This document shows positions 53,744 to 62,282 of a stretch of 64,000 bases of DNA, in pieces; within the stretch, counting starts at the first letter, position 1; each line of letters starts with the position of its first letter. Source of the DNA: Dehalobacter sp. CP (GTDB lineage: Bacteria; Bacillota_B; Desulfitobacteriia; Desulfitobacteriales; Syntrophobotulaceae); the NCBI GenBank assembly GCA_009910795.1, contig VMEE01000039.1:1-64000 (forward strand), written 5' to 3'. The notes under the pieces were generated by a model that searched no databases, was not told where the DNA came from, and saw only the letters and a list, made by a program, of their open reading frames with translations. The position numbers and the translations under genes are program-made.

Positions 53744-54463
53744 ATGGATTTTGCAGGCAAAGATAAATCAGAATACGTCAAGGAAACGTTTAACGCAATT
53801 GCCGGGAAATATGATCTAATGAATTCCCTGATGAGTATGGGGATGGATAACGCCTGGCGGGCCAAAGCAGTCAGGATTGTCGAGGCTAAACCCGGAATGA
53901 AGATGATTGACCTGTGCTGCGGAACCGGCAAGCTTACCAGAGAAATTGCCGTCGCCGTCGGGGATTCCGGCAGAGTCACCGGAGTCGATTTTTCAGAGGA
54001 AATGCTGGCTGTCGGTCGTAAAAATATTGAAAATGACCGTTACAAAGCGAGTATTGAGCTTTTGCAGGGCAATGCGATGAGCTTGCCTTTTACCGACAAC
54101 AGTTTTGACGGAGCGACCGTTGGCTGGGGGCTCAGGAACCTTCCTGATCTGCGCCGCGGAATCCGGGAAATGATCCGTGTTGTCAAACCTGGTTCGATGG
54201 TCGTATCTCTGGATATGGGAAAACCGACTATGCCGGTTTTCAAACAGCTTTACTGGCTATATTTTGAGAAGATCGTTCCGTGGCTGGGAAAAATTCACGG
54301 CGGAAAACAAAAAGAATACACGTATCTTTATGATTCGGCCTGTGAATTTGAATCTCAGCGTCAGCTCACCCTGATCTTTGCTGAATGCGGACTTCAGGAT
54401 GCGGGATATAAAAATCTCGTCGGCGGTGTTGTGGCAATCGTGTATGGCCGAAAACCAAGATGA
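53744..54463 (+). CDS. menG: demethylmenaquinone methyltransferase
   Basis: 239-residue SAM-dependent methyltransferase of the UbiE/MenG family, last step of menaquinone synthesis. Motif I is MIDLCCGTGKLTREIA (about 50-65), with GVDFSEEML, the post-motif VGWGLRNLPDL (family signature) and FESQRQLT. MenG, not UbiE, is expected because the lineage makes menaquinone. AAGGAGAGAGAAA precedes the ATG. It is divergent from the TPP riboswitch operon. A terminator lies 70 bases after the gene; no other men genes are seen. Confidence 0.93.
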   Translation: MDFAGKDKSEYVKETFNAIAGKYDLMNSLMSMGMDNAWRAKAVRIVEAKPGMKMIDLCCGTGKLTREIAVAVGDSGRVTGVDFSEEMLAVGRKNIENDRYKASIELLQGNAMSLPFTDNSFDGATVGWGLRNLPDLRRGIREMIRVVKPGSMVVSLDMGKPTMPVFKQLYWLYFEKIVPWLGKIHGGKQKEYTYLYDSACEFESQRQLTLIFAECGLQDAGYKNLVGGVVAIVYGRKPR

Positions 54464-54530
54464 ATCAAACAAATAGAATTAAAAATAAAGAATTAAATTG
54501 ATAGACAACAATAATAGCAGTAAATAACGT

Positions 54531-54573
54531 AATAGAATTATCCCCGGGTCAACACCGAGGATAATTCTATTTT
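54531..54573 (+). terminator. terminator after menG
   Basis: AATAGAATTATCC (54531-54543) pairs perfectly with GGATAATTCTATT (54559-54571), followed by TTC; 13-bp stem. Confidence 0.7.
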
Positions 54574-54703
54574 CACAGCAAAAGATAATACAGATAATCA
54601 TTTTTCTTAATTCAACGTTTTACGAAGGGATTATTTACTGACATAATTCATTGGTTTCAGTGAAAAACTAGTGCTAAAATATTAAAACGGAGGTGTTTTT
54701 TAT

Positions 54704-55126
54704 ATGCGGGTCATGGATATTATGTCAACGGACGTAAGCTGGGTGGACCCAGCAGCCAAAGTTGCGGATATCGCTAAAATTATGAGAGATAAAGATATTG
54801 GTGCTGTTCCGGTCGTTCAGGCGGGCAAAGTATTGGGGATTATTACAGACCGGGATATTGTTCTGAGAGTCATCGCTTCGAACAAGGATGTCAACCAGAT
54901 GACGGCCGAGCAGTGCATGACGGTAGATCCAATCTGTATCGATGGCACGCAGGATATCGATACCGTGGCTGAAACCATGGCTGAATACCAGGTAAAACGT
55001 CTTCCTGTGCTGAACAAGGGGCAAATTATTGGGGTCATTGCGTTAGGTGACCTCGCGATTGAAAACATTCATATCAATGAGGCTGGAGAGGCTTTAAACG
55101 GTATATCGCGAGGCATCAGCCATTAA
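54704..55126 (+). CDS. CBS-domain pair protein
   Basis: 140-residue protein made of two CBS repeats (about 5-60 and 70-125). Each repeat shows the pattern of Val-rich strands and a G-x-I(T)-D(R)D(I/L) end: GIITDRDIVLRV and GVIALGDLAIEN. CBS pairs bind adenine nucleotides, SAM or c-di-AMP and act as sensors for partner enzymes. Alone like this, the partner is unknown. GGAGG is nine bases before the ATG. It is a single gene between menG and the thioesterase. Confidence 0.9.
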   Translation: MRVMDIMSTDVSWVDPAAKVADIAKIMRDKDIGAVPVVQAGKVLGIITDRDIVLRVIASNKDVNQMTAEQCMTVDPICIDGTQDIDTVAETMAEYQVKRLPVLNKGQIIGVIALGDLAIENIHINEAGEALNGISRGISH

Positions 55127-55326
55127 TGCCAACGTAGGGAAAGATACTTCAATCATAAGTGGGATATGTTTTACAATGGCATATCCCATTCTTAACGGAT
55201 ACCCAGTGGATTTTTTGGGGGATATAAGTTGAAATCTATGTTATATTAGAACATAGGTACTGACTGTGGAACAGTATGAAGCGTATTTTCGGGTTATTAT
55301 TAAATCTTGCTGAAAAGGGGAACAAC

Positions 55327-55733
55327 ATGGCGGATTCAATGCAGAGCAGCTCAACGACCAAATCGGGAAGAAAGGCAAAGCGGAGTCGCTGGTTACAGCG
55401 GTGAACACAGCAGAAGCTGTCGGCAGCGGGTCACTGGAGGTTTTTGCAACTCCTATGCTCGCAGCCCTGATGGAAAATGCTGCGACCAAGGCGCTGGATC
55501 TTGCGGATGACCAGACCAGTGTCGGGACCTATTTGGAGATAAGACATTTGGCAGCAACACCTGTCGGACTTAAAGTATGGGTGGAGGCAGAGCTTATCGA
55601 AGCAGAAGGCCGCAGGCTTGTGTTTAACATTGAAGCGTTTGATGAAAAAGAGAAAATAGGGGAAGCCCGGCATAATCGGGTTATAGTTGGGACGGACCGG
55701 TTTATGACTAAAACCAATTCAAAGTTAAGTTAG
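55327..55733 (+). CDS. FlK-like thioesterase, apparent frameshift near its start
   Basis: Hotdog-fold thioesterase of the fluoroacetyl-CoA thioesterase-like group: AVGSGSLEVFATPMLAALMENAATKAL, SVGTYLEIRHLAATPVG and GEARHNRVIV are typical. The conserved N-terminal part (NAEQLNDQIGKKGKAESLV) is readable in the main frame, but has no start codon; a TGA lies 16 bases before it. The ATG with a good site (AAAAGGGGAACAAC then ATG, 55327) is in another frame. One extra base near 55335-55337 would join them into 135 residues. A shorter GTG start at 55401 loses the family's N-terminus. Confidence 0.72.
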
Positions 55734-55771
55734 AAGCTAAACTATAATTAAGTTAATGGTGGGGACGAGAA

Positions 55772-56398
55772 GTGGAAGCATTTAAAACACTCGAGAGAGA
55801 GACAGAGGCCGAACAAGTCATTGAGAAATCAAGATTTATCGCTTTGGTCAAATATATCGAAAGCGCCACCGAAGCCGAAAAAAATATCAAGGAAATCCGG
55901 GAAGCCCTTCCGAACGCCCGCCATTATGTATACGCTTACCGTATTCACGAAGGCAGGATTGAGAAAGCCTCGGATGACGGCGAACCGCAGGGTACAGGGG
56001 GAAGGCCGGTCATGGAACTGCTCCAGCACCGGCAGCTCTGGAACATCCAGATCATTGTTGTGCGTTATTTTGGCGGTATCCTGCTTGGTACCGGTGGACT
56101 TACAAGAGCCTATGGCGGGACAGCCCGCCTCGCATTGGAGAATACAGCGATTGTCCAGCTCGTTCCGCACCGGATCTATGTACTCCGGATTCCGTACTCC
56201 TGGTTTGAACAGATCCGGTACGGCCTGAAGCAAAAGGGCATGGAAAGCGGCAATGAAAAGTTTAGCGAAAAAATTGATCTTGAAGTATATATCCGGGATG
56301 GAGATCAGGATATCTTTACTGGCTGGCTGGATGAATTCACCAACGGGCAGGTTTCCTGGAAGGATGCTGGGGCTGTATTAAAGCCGGTTACCGTATAG
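55772..56398 (+). CDS. YigZ/IMPACT family protein
   Basis: 208-residue YigZ-family protein. The UPF0029 N-terminal domain holds EKSRFIALVKYIESATEAE, HYVYAYRI, SDDGEPQGTGGRPVMELL and VVRYFGGILLGTGGLTRAYG (about 1-120), followed by a DUF1949 C-terminal domain. It may act at the ribosome or on nucleic acid; a proline-peptidase claim for some members is not well supported. The start is GTG, with GGGGACGAG upstream. It follows the thioesterase by 38 bases, so the two may share a transcript. Confidence 0.9.
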   Translation: MEAFKTLERETEAEQVIEKSRFIALVKYIESATEAEKNIKEIREALPNARHYVYAYRIHEGRIEKASDDGEPQGTGGRPVMELLQHRQLWNIQIIVVRYFGGILLGTGGLTRAYGGTARLALENTAIVQLVPHRIYVLRIPYSWFEQIRYGLKQKGMESGNEKFSEKIDLEVYIRDGDQDIFTGWLDEFTNGQVSWKDAGAVLKPVTV

Positions 56399-56791
56399 AA
56401 AATAATCAGGTAAATTTGCCGGCATTGCTCATTTCTTCGCCTTGTGATATAAAAATTTTCTCGGCAGTTTACATGAATTAGTGTTGATAAGGTACGAGAG
56501 ACCCTCAGGGGCCTTTTTTTTACGCAAAATATGCAGGTACTGGGAACGCGTGGATTAATCTACTGGTACTATTGGGAAACAGAAATAGTCCGAAAGTATC
56601 AATTTCTTATAGAAGACATTATTTCGACAAATTTCCTCTTGAGGGTCTGAGTTTTTATAGATAGAATCCATATAAAACCAAATGTAAAATGATTGTAAAC
56701 TAAACGTAAATATATTGTAAAAATAGAGCAAGGTTTAACAAATGGCTGCATATGGCAGCAGCTGATGATATTGATGCTGGGCGGTAAAAAT
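56399..56791. other. intergenic region before the second Tad-like cluster
   Basis: No gene. It contains the degenerate repeat copy (56434-56498), followed by a T8 run (near 56513) and an AT-rich stretch. No clear sigma-A promoter for the pseudopilin cluster was found. Confidence 0.45.
56434..56498. repeat. partial copy of the inverted-repeat element
   Basis: CGCCTTGTGATATAAAAATT then TTTACATGAATTAGTGTTGATAAGGTACGAG aligns with the right half of the 30408-30569 element, with the same spacing and end. The left half is absent. Confidence 0.5.
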
Positions 56792-57292
56792 ATGAAGATC
56801 AGAGAATTTATAAGTTTAAGAAAAATACGGGAGTGCAAAAAAGGTCAGGCTATGGTGGAATTTGCGCTGGTTTTGCCTATCTTACTACTATTTCTTGGGT
56901 TTATTCTGGATGCCGGACGAATTGTCGATGCGCAAGTATTGGTACAGAGTGCAGCAAATGAGGGAATCCGTCAAGTTACCAGCAAGACAAATATCAATGA
57001 ACAAGTTAAAAATTCTATTAGTGATTATACAGACAGATTGGATTTCGATCAGTTAACCATTGAGGCCAAAGCTGGAGAAACAAAACGGAAGAATTATACG
57101 TATCATGCGAACAAAGGATCTCGATTTCAAGAATTACCAAGCTATTATACATATTTTAACGCGACAGTAACCTTGGAATATGATGTACCGGTGCTCATGC
57201 CCCAGTCAAAATTGTTTTTTGGTGATGAATTTAGGGTATTGTCAACATTTACTTCACAGGTGTTTTTAGAGGGGTATCCTGAGGATGGTTAG
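56792..57292 (+). CDS. TadE-like pseudopilin, second locus
   Basis: 166-residue protein with a leader and hydrophobic helix of TadE type: CKKGQAMVEFALVLPILLLFLGFILDAGRIVDAQVLVQSAANEGIRQVTS, with the Glu after Gly-x4. The exposed part (about 50-166) is predicted to be beta-rich. It is not close in sequence to tadE of the main operon. The ATG has a weak GGGCGG upstream; an ATG nine codons earlier is possible. It overlaps the next gene's upstream region, so the three genes form one operon. Probably a minor subunit of a surface appendage or of a DNA-uptake pseudopilus. Confidence 0.82.
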   Translation: MKIREFISLRKIRECKKGQAMVEFALVLPILLLFLGFILDAGRIVDAQVLVQSAANEGIRQVTSKTNINEQVKNSISDYTDRLDFDQLTIEAKAGETKRKNYTYHANKGSRFQELPSYYTYFNATVTLEYDVPVLMPQSKLFFGDEFRVLSTFTSQVFLEGYPEDG

Positions 57293-57335
57293 AGATATCG
57301 AACAGATACGTTTGAAGGGAAGGGTGTTCAATTTG

Positions 57336-57839
57336 ATGCGCATGATAAAAAATGAAAATGGACAGGCACTTGTTGAATTTGCCCTGGTACTTCCTTTACT
57401 TCTAATGTTAACGTTTGCTGTGATAGATTTAGGGTGGATGATGAATAAGTATCTTACTTTTGATTATGCTTATCGCAATGCGTCTTGGACAATGAGTATA
57501 AGCTATGATAGTGATTATTCCCAAACAATCAGTGGAGAATCTGCCAAAAAAGCAATAAAAGAGGCAATGAAAAAGACATCGTCGCTGGTTGATGAGGAAG
57601 ATTTGTCTGTGAGTGATGCTAAGTTAAAATGTTGGACTGAAAAGAAAGACTACTACACGCCCAAAAGTGGCGGCGGCACGGATCAAAATACAAAAAAATG
57701 GAGATATGCGCAGATCACAGCCAGCTTAGTTTATACAGTTGAACCGTTGACTCCGTTAGGAAAAGTGATATTCGGAGAACAGCTGACATTTACGAAAAAC
57801 CTTGAAAAAAATCGACTGATTATGACAAAAGAAGGTTAG
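57336..57839 (+). CDS. TadE-like pseudopilin, second copy
   Basis: 167-residue TadE-family protein: NENGQALVEFALVLPLLLMLTFAVIDLGWMMNKYLTFDYAYRNASWTMS. The signature repeats that of the preceding gene, but the exposed parts differ, so they are probably distinct subunits. I start at the ATG 11 bases after GGAAGGG; an in-frame ATG 17 codons upstream overlaps the previous gene and has no site. Low-complexity Lys-rich and Gly-rich segments lie around 100-125. Second gene of the three-gene set. Confidence 0.82.
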   Translation: MRMIKNENGQALVEFALVLPLLLMLTFAVIDLGWMMNKYLTFDYAYRNASWTMSISYDSDYSQTISGESAKKAIKEAMKKTSSLVDEEDLSVSDAKLKCWTEKKDYYTPKSGGGTDQNTKKWRYAQITASLVYTVEPLTPLGKVIFGEQLTFTKNLEKNRLIMTKEG

Positions 57840-57876
57840 CAAATTAAGCGTGTTGGGTCAGAAAGTAGGTGGCAAT

Positions 57877-58359
57877 ATGCCTAGAAGCGTTTGCTTGCCC
57901 ATGCGTAAACGATTAAAAAACGAAGATGGAAATATCACAATTCTATTTGCTGTCCTGTTAATTGTATTGTTTGGGTTTACAGGACTTGTTGTGGATATTG
58001 GCGGGATGTACTTAAATCGTTTACACTTGTTTGAGGTTGGACAAATAATCAGAGATGCGCGTTTTAATGAAACATTGGCGATCGATAATTCGGAAAATCC
58101 TGAAGCAACGCTCAATGATATTGCCGACACCTATGCAGTATTAAATGGACTGGATGAAAGCCAGGTAAGCGTAGATTATTATCAGACAAAACTGACGGAA
58201 ACAGAACGAAATTACGAATTGGATATTAATCTTACAGATACCTATGATTGCGTATTTATAAAAATCTTCGGTATTGATACCCAAACAATTAATGTGACCA
58301 TACATGGAACCAGTACAGCTGCAAAATCACCCCGAATATGGGCTCCAGGAAGAAAGTAG
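57877..58359 (+). CDS. TadG-like pseudopilin, second locus
   Basis: 160-residue protein with KNEDGNITILFAVLLIVLFGFTGLVVDIGGMYLNRLHLFEVGQIIRD near its start, the arrangement seen in TadG-type proteins (long helix, then Asp-rich segment). It ends with a basic tail. AGGTGG lies six bases before the ATG. Third gene of the TadE/TadE/TadG set, directly followed by the IS1182-like element. It has no ATPase, platform or peptidase gene nearby, so it would have to use the machinery encoded at 3-10 kb. Confidence 0.78.
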   Translation: MPRSVCLPMRKRLKNEDGNITILFAVLLIVLFGFTGLVVDIGGMYLNRLHLFEVGQIIRDARFNETLAIDNSENPEATLNDIADTYAVLNGLDESQVSVDYYQTKLTETERNYELDINLTDTYDCVFIKIFGIDTQTINVTIHGTSTAAKSPRIWAPGRK

Positions 58360-58369
58360 TCCGAGAATG

Positions 58370-58780
58370 AAGGGGGCGTCGCAAAACGAATTAAGATAAT
58401 TCGCTAGCAGCGGCCCTGTTTTTTCGCCATAAAATAGTAACTGTGGGCCCCTAAAGGACCGCAGCTGCTGTATAATTTAGTTGTGGAAAACCGCTTCATC
58501 AACTTAAAACAGCTTAAGGATAAAGAAAAAGATATACTGAACTAAAAAAATCTGCTGAATAAAAGCCAGAGATTAGGCTATGCAATATATAACCAGCGTA
58601 AGCGGAGCATGGATTGCGCAGCGCGGCTGTTTGCGCCAAGGAGGGCGCAACATGCCGGAAGCGGCTTATATATTGAGTAGCCCTACCTTGTTAGGTTTTA
58701 TTAAGTCATACATAAAACGATTCATTTAGAAGAAGGAGTATCGCTCCACTACTTTTATGGCAGTTTTGCGACACCCCCTT
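58370..58780. mobile_element. IS1182-like MITE with nested structured repeat
   Basis: The ends AAGGGGGCGTCGCAAAAC (58370-58387) and GTTTTGCGACACCCCCTT (58763-58780) are inverted, 17 of 18 matching, and resemble IS1182-family termini. No complete transposase is inside; a short in-frame remnant (LLYNLVVENRFINLKQLK, about 58468-58545) could be its end. A palindromic stretch (CAATATATAA at 58583-58592 with TTATATATTG at 58666-58675, inner GCATG/CATGC and TTGCGCC/GGCGCAA stems) looks like a separate dispersed repeat nested inside. Total 411 bp. Confidence 0.75.
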
Positions 58781-58887
58781 TTTTCGGCTTAAATCAAAAA
58801 TCCTGAGATTATTAGAAAAATGAATGATATAATCAGAACATATGAAATCGGGTTAAACATTAGAATAAGAAAGGAACAGGCCAGAGG

Positions 58888-59892
58888 ATGAATCAAAGAG
58901 ATCCGTACTTCGATAACCTGAAATTCGTGCTGATTGTTTTGGTGGTTGTCGGGCATATCATTGAACCGCTAATCTATATTCCAATCTTCAAATCCATTTA
59001 TGCGTTCATTTATTCATTTCATATGCCGCTGTTTGTTTTTATTTCCGGCTATTTTGCCAAGAATATTGATGATCCGAAATATGAGATAAAAATTATCAGC
59101 AAACTAGTCATACCCTACGTTATTTTTGAAATGATTTATTCCGTCTTGGACTTTTGGATTTTTCATAAGGAAAGTCTGCATTTTACTTTTTTTACACCGT
59201 ACTGGATGATGTGGTTTTTATTCAGCATGATTATTTGGAAAGCGGCACTGCCTTATGTGGTTAGGATCAGATATGCGCTGCCTGTTACATTTCTTTTCGG
59301 CCTTATTGCCGGATATACGGGTGAGCTGGGTTACTACGCGAGTCTGTCGCGGATTGTTGTTTTCTTTCCGTTTTTCCTGGCAGGCTTTTATTTTGAGAAA
59401 AAGCATCTGGAAAAGCTGTTGACGAGAAATTGGCGCTTCGCTGCTGTCGGTGTTATGCTGCTGGCTTTTCTGACCTTTTGTTATTTTGGTCAGAATTATA
59501 CCGTTTCGTGGTTTTATGGGAGCGCATCTTATCAAACGCTTGGCGCTACGGAATGGTATGCGGGGTTTTACCGAGCGGGTATTTACCTGCTGGCTGCAGT
59601 TTTAGGTCTAAGCCTGCTGCTGCTGGTGCCTGGCAGGAAGATTCCTCTGGTTTCAGCGTTGGGGCGCAATACGATGTATACGTATCTGCTTCACGGCTTG
59701 ATCGTGAAGGCCCTTGTTGCATACGGGTTTTATCAGATTTTGCAGACAGGACCGCAGCGAGCGCTGGTAATAATACTTGGGGCAGCGCTGGCAATCGTCC
59801 TGGCCCTGAACGGAATCAAAAATTTGTTTAAATGGATGGTTGAACCCAAGGTGTCTTTTCTTTTTAAGGAGAACAGCAAACGAAATATTTGA
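58888..59892 (+). CDS. acyltransferase family 3 membrane protein
   Basis: 334-residue integral membrane protein of the acyltransferase-3 family. The conserved N-terminus is DPYFDNLKFVLIVLVVVGH (catalytic His in helix 1), then SFHMPLFVFISGYFAK (second key motif). About ten membrane helices are spread over the length. Such enzymes acylate sugars, peptidoglycan or exported polysaccharides outside the cell. Donor and acceptor are unknown. Only GAGG stands close to the ATG. A single gene after the mobile element. Confidence 0.88.
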   Translation: MNQRDPYFDNLKFVLIVLVVVGHIIEPLIYIPIFKSIYAFIYSFHMPLFVFISGYFAKNIDDPKYEIKIISKLVIPYVIFEMIYSVLDFWIFHKESLHFTFFTPYWMMWFLFSMIIWKAALPYVVRIRYALPVTFLFGLIAGYTGELGYYASLSRIVVFFPFFLAGFYFEKKHLEKLLTRNWRFAAVGVMLLAFLTFCYFGQNYTVSWFYGSASYQTLGATEWYAGFYRAGIYLLAAVLGLSLLLLVPGRKIPLVSALGRNTMYTYLLHGLIVKALVAYGFYQILQTGPQRALVIILGAALAIVLALNGIKNLFKWMVEPKVSFLFKENSKRNI

Positions 59893-60043
59893 AGGCGACA
59901 TATCGGCGAATAGGAGAGAAGCCAAATAATTGGTTAATGAAAATAAATATTTATTGAATTAGAAAATCCCCTTCGGGATACAACTATACGGTTGGTTCTT
60001 TGATGTATTAGAAAGTATTCGTACAATCAAGGAGGGGATTAAC

Positions 60044-60724
60044 ATAGGAATCAAGCTTGCTGTATTTGATATTGACGGCACCCTGGCAGCAACGGACGAT
60101 CCGATTCCTGCCCAGGTAGCCTGTAAATTAAGATCGCTGGAACGTCAGGGGATCAGAATTGTTTTTATTTCCGGTCGGACGGCTTCCTATCTGGCGGGAT
60201 TGGCCAGGGGAATTGGGATCTGTCAACCTTTGGTTGCAGGAGAAAACGGCGGCGTTATTTTTGAGCCGCTGCGTAAATGGGAGAAAAAGCTTGAAGCTAT
60301 TCCGCACCAGATAGGTGAAGAAATGAAGCAAGACCTTCTAAAAAAATTTCCGGATCTTTGGTTCCAGCCCAATCAGACGATGCTGACTGCCGCACCTAAG
60401 GATTTTTCCACGGTTAATTTATTGTATCAGGCAGTACAAGCTCTGGAACCGGTGAAGAGAAATAAGTATAAAATCAATCGATACGATGATTGTGTAGAGG
60501 TCATGCCCAAAGAAAACAGCAAGGGTCGGGCCCTTGCTGTGGTCAAAGAGATCCTTGGTATTCGCAGTGAGGAAGTCATTGTATTTGGAAATACGATTGT
60601 GGATTTGCCAATGAAAGACGAAACGAACGATTTCCTTATGATCGGGGATGCAGCCGCTGCGGAAGGTATCAGTAGCTACCCCTGTATCGAAGAGGCTCTC
60701 GGCTACCTCGAAAGCAATCTATAG
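60044..60724 (+). CDS. HAD-superfamily phosphatase, apparent ATA start
   Basis: 226 residues, HAD type IIB. Motif I DIDGTLAA (residues 9-16), motif II ISGRTASY (about 45-52), Lys of motif III in KENSKGRALA and motif IV in FGNTIVDLP, where the usual GD is GN. No ATG, GTG or TTG precedes motif I in this frame. The only codon with correct spacing from the strong AAGGAGGGG site (60029-60037) is ATA at 60044; ATT at 60038 is too close. Non-AUG initiation or a sequence error must be assumed. A TTG at 60200 would delete the catalytic aspartates. Substrate unknown (phosphoglycolate or sugar phosphate). Confidence 0.8.
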   Translation: MGIKLAVFDIDGTLAATDDPIPAQVACKLRSLERQGIRIVFISGRTASYLAGLARGIGICQPLVAGENGGVIFEPLRKWEKKLEAIPHQIGEEMKQDLLKKFPDLWFQPNQTMLTAAPKDFSTVNLLYQAVQALEPVKRNKYKINRYDDCVEVMPKENSKGRALAVVKEILGIRSEEVIVFGNTIVDLPMKDETNDFLMIGDAAAAEGISSYPCIEEALGYLESNL

Positions 60725-60819
60725 TTTACATAGTTTCTAGCATGCAGATTTACGGGCCAATGGCCGAAAAGCAGTATTATAGCCCGCAGATAAGCCCAAA
60801 CCTATAAGCCAGCTAAGCT

Positions 60820-62202
60820 TCAAGCCTTCTTTAATATATTGCGGGCAACGTAGATGCCGCTGGCTGCGGACTGGGAAAGGGAACGGGTAATGCCTGCTCC
60901 GTCGCCAATCGCATAAAAATTCGAATACTTTGTTTCCAACTGCTTGTTCAGTTGGGGCCTTGCCGAATAAAATTTTACTTCGACACCATAAAGCAGGGTA
61001 TCGTAGTTTGCCGTTCCGGGTGCGATTTTATCTAGTTTATAGATCATTTCAATAATATTATCAAGATGGCGTTTCGGAAGGGCTAGACCGAGATCGCCGG
61101 CGTTTGCGGATTGTAAAGTGGGTTTGGTGAAGGATTTCATCATCCTTTTTTCATTTGTGCGCCGGCCTTTCACAAGATCGCCGAAACGTTGAACGATAAC
61201 GCCTTCACCGAGCATGTTGGAAAGCGTGGCGATATATTTGCCATACTTTAATGGTTCGTTGAACGGAGAAGTAAATTTATTGCAGACCAGCAGCGCAAAA
61301 TTCGTATTGTTGCTTTTCAGTTTATCGTCGGAATAGCTGTGACCGTTTACAGTAAGTACGCCGACGGTATTTTCTGTGACGACATGTCCCCGGGGATTCA
61401 TGCAGAAGGTTTTGACCAGGTCATTGTATTTTCGGGTGTAGTAATGCAGCTTAGCCTCGTAGACTTCATCGGTGATCTGACTGAACACTTCGTAAGGAAG
61501 TTCGACTCTGACGCCGAGATCAATTTGGTTGTTTGTCATTGGGATACTCATCTTCCTGCATAGTGAAGTAAACCACTCGCTTCCAACCCGGCCAACTGCG
61601 CAGACCAGACAGTCACAGGAATATTCACCGCTGGCTGCGGACAGAATATACCTGTCTTGATCCTGGGAGATATCGGTGATTTCTGTCTTATGTCTGATTT
61701 CAACTTTGTCTTTTAAAAAGTTGAAGATATTGGTCATTATTTTAAGATTATTCTCAGTGCCAAGGTGTTTGACTTCGGCCTGGAGAAGATGAAGATCGTT
61801 TTGGAGTGCAATTTTTCCGATTTCGCGCGCTTTGGGAGTATGGGTACTGAAACGTTTGGTCGTTGCGCCAAAGTCAACAAGAATGGAATCCATATACTCT
61901 ATCAGATCCATGACATGGTCATTGGAAATATATTCATTCAGCCAGCCACCAAATTCGGTGGTAAAATTATATTTTCCATCAGAAAAAGAACCGCACCCTC
62001 CGAACCCCTCCATGATCGCACAGGTCAGGCAATTGGCACATTTCGCTGATTTGTTTTCAGTCAGGGGGCATTTTCGGTCGCGTATACTGTTTCCTTTTTC
62101 AAAAATGCAGATGTTAAGCTTAGGGTTGTGTTTGATCAGTTCATAGGCACACATTATACCGGAGATTCCACCGCCGACAATACCGATATCATAATGCTTC
62201 AT
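60820..62202 (-). CDS. FAD-dependent oxidoreductase with cysteine cluster
   Basis: 460-residue flavoprotein. The N-terminal FAD motif is DIGIVGGGISGIMCAYEL (about 5-22), with a cysteine-rich segment CPLTENKSAKCANCLTC just after (about 46-62), which could hold an Fe-S cluster or zinc, then GGCGSFSDGKYN. The C-terminal FAD motif YAIGDGAGITRSLSQSAASG is intact. It resembles the uncharacterised FAD-dependent dehydrogenases of COG2509. The ATG is nine bases after GAGAGG; an ATG two codons earlier is too close. Divergent from the next transporter gene. Substrate unknown. Confidence 0.86.
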   Translation of the reverse strand: MKHYDIGIVGGGISGIMCAYELIKHNPKLNICIFEKGNSIRDRKCPLTENKSAKCANCLTCAIMEGFGGCGSFSDGKYNFTTEFGGWLNEYISNDHVMDLIEYMDSILVDFGATTKRFSTHTPKAREIGKIALQNDLHLLQAEVKHLGTENNLKIMTNIFNFLKDKVEIRHKTEITDISQDQDRYILSAASGEYSCDCLVCAVGRVGSEWFTSLCRKMSIPMTNNQIDLGVRVELPYEVFSQITDEVYEAKLHYYTRKYNDLVKTFCMNPRGHVVTENTVGVLTVNGHSYSDDKLKSNNTNFALLVCNKFTSPFNEPLKYGKYIATLSNMLGEGVIVQRFGDLVKGRRTNEKRMMKSFTKPTLQSANAGDLGLALPKRHLDNIIEMIYKLDKIAPGTANYDTLLYGVEVKFYSARPQLNKQLETKYSNFYAIGDGAGITRSLSQSAASGIYVARNILKKA

Positions 62203-62282
62203 GATCATAGTCCTCTCATTTCAAATGATTCAACCCATAAAAAGTATAGCATTTGTCTTTTGGAAAAGGAAGTGAATATCGT

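Noticed and set aside
58465..58545. Intact transposase inside the IS1182-like element
   Set aside because: Only about 30 codons are open, preceded by stops; at most a remnant of the C-terminus.
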